From Tannerella sp. (GTDB lineage Bacteria; Bacteroidota; Bacteroidia; Bacteroidales; Tannerellaceae), in NCBI GenBank assembly GCA_031277235.1, contig JAITMT010000121.1, positions 1-7,524 on the forward strand: DNA of 7,524 bases. Direction: 5' to 3'. The stretch's first letter is position 1. Each line of letters starts with the position of its first letter. Shown here piece after piece: positions 6,186 to 7,524 of this stretch. The translations under genes were made by a program, and so were the position numbers. The notes beneath the pieces were generated by a model, which saw only the letters and a program-made list of their open reading frames with translations, was not told the DNA's origin and searched no databases.

Positions 6186-6191
6186 ACAGCG
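6169..6191 (-). terminator. Hairpin after the degraded gene copy, possible terminator
   Basis: Arms CGCTGCCG (6169-6176) and CGACAGCG (6184-6191) pair with one mismatch around a 7-base loop, two bases past the stop of the - strand pseudogene. No T-run follows on the - strand, so the terminator role is weakly supported. Confidence 0.25.
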
Positions 6192-6192
6192 A

Positions 6193-6396
6193 CTATCCAA
6201 TATTGACAATAGAATCTAGATTTACCAATTTGTACAGTTTTTCTCTGTCCTAAGGTTCTCCAAGATCTATACTTTCAAATTTTCCGTCTGGATAAACCGG
6301 CAAACAATACGGAATACCATTGAGATGATAGAGAGTAATATATTGCAAGTCTTTACAACCTGACACGCTCCGCCACGGATTTTTTTCTCTGTCCAT
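6193..6396 (-). pseudogene. Degraded second copy of the unrecognised gene at 7391-7524
   Basis: From ATG 6396 the frame runs 48 codons (MDREKNPWRSVSGCKDLQYI, then LYHLNGIPYCLPVYPDGKFE) to a TAG at 6252-6250. It continues in the same frame for 18 codons (DREKLYKLVNLDSIVNIG) to a second TAG at 6195-6193. The partial gene at 7391-7524 reads through the first stop with TTG (Leu), so one T-to-A change made it. The product family is not recognised. The segment NGIPYCLPVYPDGKF could be a thioredoxin-like GxP/DG strand-turn, but that is a guess. The N-terminus may also be cut, since the frame is closed just upstream of the ATG. A 13-base word, tttttctctgtcc, occurs in frame at both 6238-6250 and 6382-6394. 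The gene follows the GLPGLI gene by 36 bases. Together with vsr's end and the GLPGLI gene, it accounts for the stretch 6090-6432. Confidence 0.65.
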
Positions 6397-6432
6397 GAAT
6401 GTTTTTCATTTATCAACTGTATTGTTCATTGT

Positions 6433-7305
6433 CTATTGAAACAAATCAAGTTCAATGTAGCCATATTTCATTTGAATCGGTTCTGTAGATAATCCGACCC
6501 GAGACAAATCCATCTTTGAAATCAAGTTTCCCTTTTCCCCCAATTTCATCAAAAGAAAATCTTTTCGCGCTATTTCAGTCAGTTTAGGTGAGGTAAACCG
6601 ATTCATCTTTTTTGCAGATAAGACTTTAACATCAATTTTTTCTTCGATTTTTTTTATTCCAATGAGTTCAAAATCATAATGATGCTTGATGTCATATAAT
6701 TTCATGATTAGCCCGGGCAAGCCATAAAACTTCCATGGACCTTCGCTAATGGAAATTGCAGGCGTAAACCATGCCTCATAACTTCTACCCCTGTATTCGC
6801 ATATCGCTTTTTGGCATACATAACCGGCTATCGTCATGGTATCTTCCGCTATCATCCAATTTTGCGGTATCAGTTCTTCTTCGTATATAAACCAATGTAC
6901 AGACACATTATCCAAGACTTTTAATTTATTTTCTTCATAGTCCTTGTATAATTTGGTTCCCATAAGAACAATACTATAAAAATCGGATGATTTCGTAATG
7001 GATCCATTTTCTACATCTCTCAAAAAAGATTCAGCAAATATTTTTGCACCTCCAGGAGTTGTGAGTAATGAATCTCTGTAAAAATCAAGATAACTGTATC
7101 CGTATGTAAGATCATCTCCTATTTTAAGAATGAACCAATCTTCACGTCCGGTTGACATTTTAGTTGTATCATTGACAAATTTGATGCTGTATGTACATTC
7201 GTATTTAGCATCAATATCCCCTTTTTCTTTCTTTTCTTGAGAAAAAGCCATATTTGAATAAACAAATAATAGGATAATAATAAATGTAAATCGCATATCA
7301 ATCAA
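6433..7305 (-). CDS. GLPGLI family secreted protein
   Basis: The 290-residue product has a signal peptide (hydrophobic FTFIIILLFVYSNMAFS, cut before Gln23). It carries the signature GYVCQKAICEYRGRSYEAWF (161-180), then EGPWKFYGLPGLIMKLYD (188-205), with the family-naming GLPGLI at 195-200. These are exported beta-rich proteins of Bacteroidota with no established function, of 230-300 residues, so this one is full length. Two cysteines (164, 169) could pair in the periplasm. Two ATGs are possible: 7305 gives an acidic MID start, while 7296 (MRFTF) gives a more usual signal peptide, and neither has a clear ribosome site. The gene lies between two copies of another gene, 85 bases after the stop of the upstream one, so it may belong to a duplicated array. 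It is clearly AT-rich. No promoter stands out. Confidence 0.9.
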   Translation of the reverse strand: MIDMRFTFIIILLFVYSNMAFSQEKKEKGDIDAKYECTYSIKFVNDTTKMSTGREDWFILKIGDDLTYGYSYLDFYRDSLLTTPGGAKIFAESFLRDVENGSITKSSDFYSIVLMGTKLYKDYEENKLKVLDNVSVHWFIYEEELIPQNWMIAEDTMTIAGYVCQKAICEYRGRSYEAWFTPAISISEGPWKFYGLPGLIMKLYDIKHHYDFELIGIKKIEEKIDVKVLSAKKMNRFTSPKLTEIARKDFLLMKLGEKGNLISKMDLSRVGLSTEPIQMKYGYIELDLFQ

Positions 7306-7334
7306 ATTAATAATATTTAACTCGCTTTTTTTGT

Positions 7335-7383
7335 ACTTCTAACAGTAATTGATCGGATTACCGTTTCGCTGCCGGCAAAAACG
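7335..7383. repeat. 49-bp non-coding element, copy 2
   Basis: This is identical over all 49 bases to 6137-6185 and lies in the gap between the unrecognised gene (stop at 7391-7393) and the GLPGLI gene (start 7305). Outside the 49 bases on the GLPGLI side, similarity fades after a shared run of T. On the gene side it continues at about 82% identity to the window end. Confidence 0.85.
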
Positions 7384-7389
7384 GCAGCG
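7367..7389 (-). terminator. Perfect hairpin after the partial unrecognised gene, possible terminator
   Basis: Arms CGCTGCCG (7367-7374) and CGGCAGCG (7382-7389) form an 8-bp GC-rich stem with a 7-base loop, starting two bases past the stop codon on the - strand. No T-run follows. It could end transcription, stabilise the 3' end, or reduce read-through into the GLPGLI gene. Confidence 0.35.
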
Positions 7390-7390
7390 A

Positions 7391-7524
7391 CTATCTAATA
7401 TCGACAATAGAATCTGAATTTACCAATTTGTACAGTTTTTCTTTTTCCAAAGGTTCCCGAACATCTATATTTTCAAAATCTCCATTGGGATAAACCAGGA
7501 TACATTGGGGAATACCATTTAAAT
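7391..7524 (-). CDS. C-terminal end of an unrecognised protein (partial)
   Basis: Reading on the - strand from the window end, 43 codons lead to TAG at 7393-7391. The product includes LNGIPQCILVYPNGDFENID, then REPLEKEKLYKLVNSDSIVD, and ends in IR. It is real coding sequence, because a paralogous copy at 6193-6396 keeps the same frame without gaps and most differences spare the amino-acid pattern. The family is not recognised. NGIPQCILVYPNGDF has the look of a strand-turn in a thioredoxin-like or other alpha/beta fold, but nothing catalytic can be seen and the N-terminal part is outside the window. It is followed by a perfect hairpin and the 49-bp conserved element, then by the GLPGLI gene on the same strand. 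Confidence 0.6.
   Translation of the reverse strand, partial: LNGIPQCILVYPNGDFENIDVREPLEKEKLYKLVNSDSIVDIR

Noticed and set aside
6137..7389. The duplicated non-coding element as an integron attC site
   Set aside because: A GTTAGAA word is present, but it departs from GTTRRRY, no matching RYYYAAC lies at the other end, the palindrome does not span the element, and no integrase is in view.

Overview
The window looks like a chromosomal segment of a Bacteroidota bacterium, most likely Bacteroidales. The grounds are a GLPGLI-family protein, a DUF4834-type protein, a secreted leucine-rich repeat protein with a type IX-like C-terminus, A-rich start regions without Shine-Dalgarno sequences, and promoter boxes of the TTTG / TAnnTTTG type. 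Base composition is patchy: the genes at 521-1180 and 6433-7305 are clearly AT-rich, while the leucine-rich repeat gene and the adaptor gene are richer in G+C.

Left part (1-3493, + strand). The window opens in the C-terminal end of a TolC-like outer-membrane efflux domain. The matching periplasmic adaptor (CusB/CzcB/HlyD type) appears only at 2360-3493. Between these two efflux parts lie a truncated BRO-N/antirepressor-like gene start, a palindromic intergenic repeat, a small membrane-anchored protein resembling DUF6090, a second copy of the same repeat, and an Acg-family FMN oxidoreductase. I read this as an efflux locus opened by inserted material, with the DUF6090-like gene bracketed by direct copies of a Bacteroidota short repeat.

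Middle part (3494-5463). A spacer holds a different inverted repeat and a possible membrane-protein remnant. Then, on the - strand, come a secreted protein with eight 21-residue leucine-rich repeats and a small DUF4834-like membrane protein with a very good promoter. This promoter is divergent from the next gene.

Right part (5512-7524). A Vsr mismatch endonuclease gene is broken by one -1 frameshift exactly at the conserved RD motif. The catalytic half lies in one frame, and the zinc-binding WEC motif in the next. On the - strand follow a GLPGLI-family secreted protein flanked on both sides by two copies of an unrecognised gene: one cut by the window end, one with an internal stop. Both copies share a perfectly identical 49-bp non-coding element after their stop codons, although the coding parts have diverged by about 18%. 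That contrast is the most intriguing signal here.

I do not see a complete, clearly new multi-gene system. The notable points are the broken vsr, the duplicated non-coding element, and the repeat-bracketed insertion in the efflux locus.
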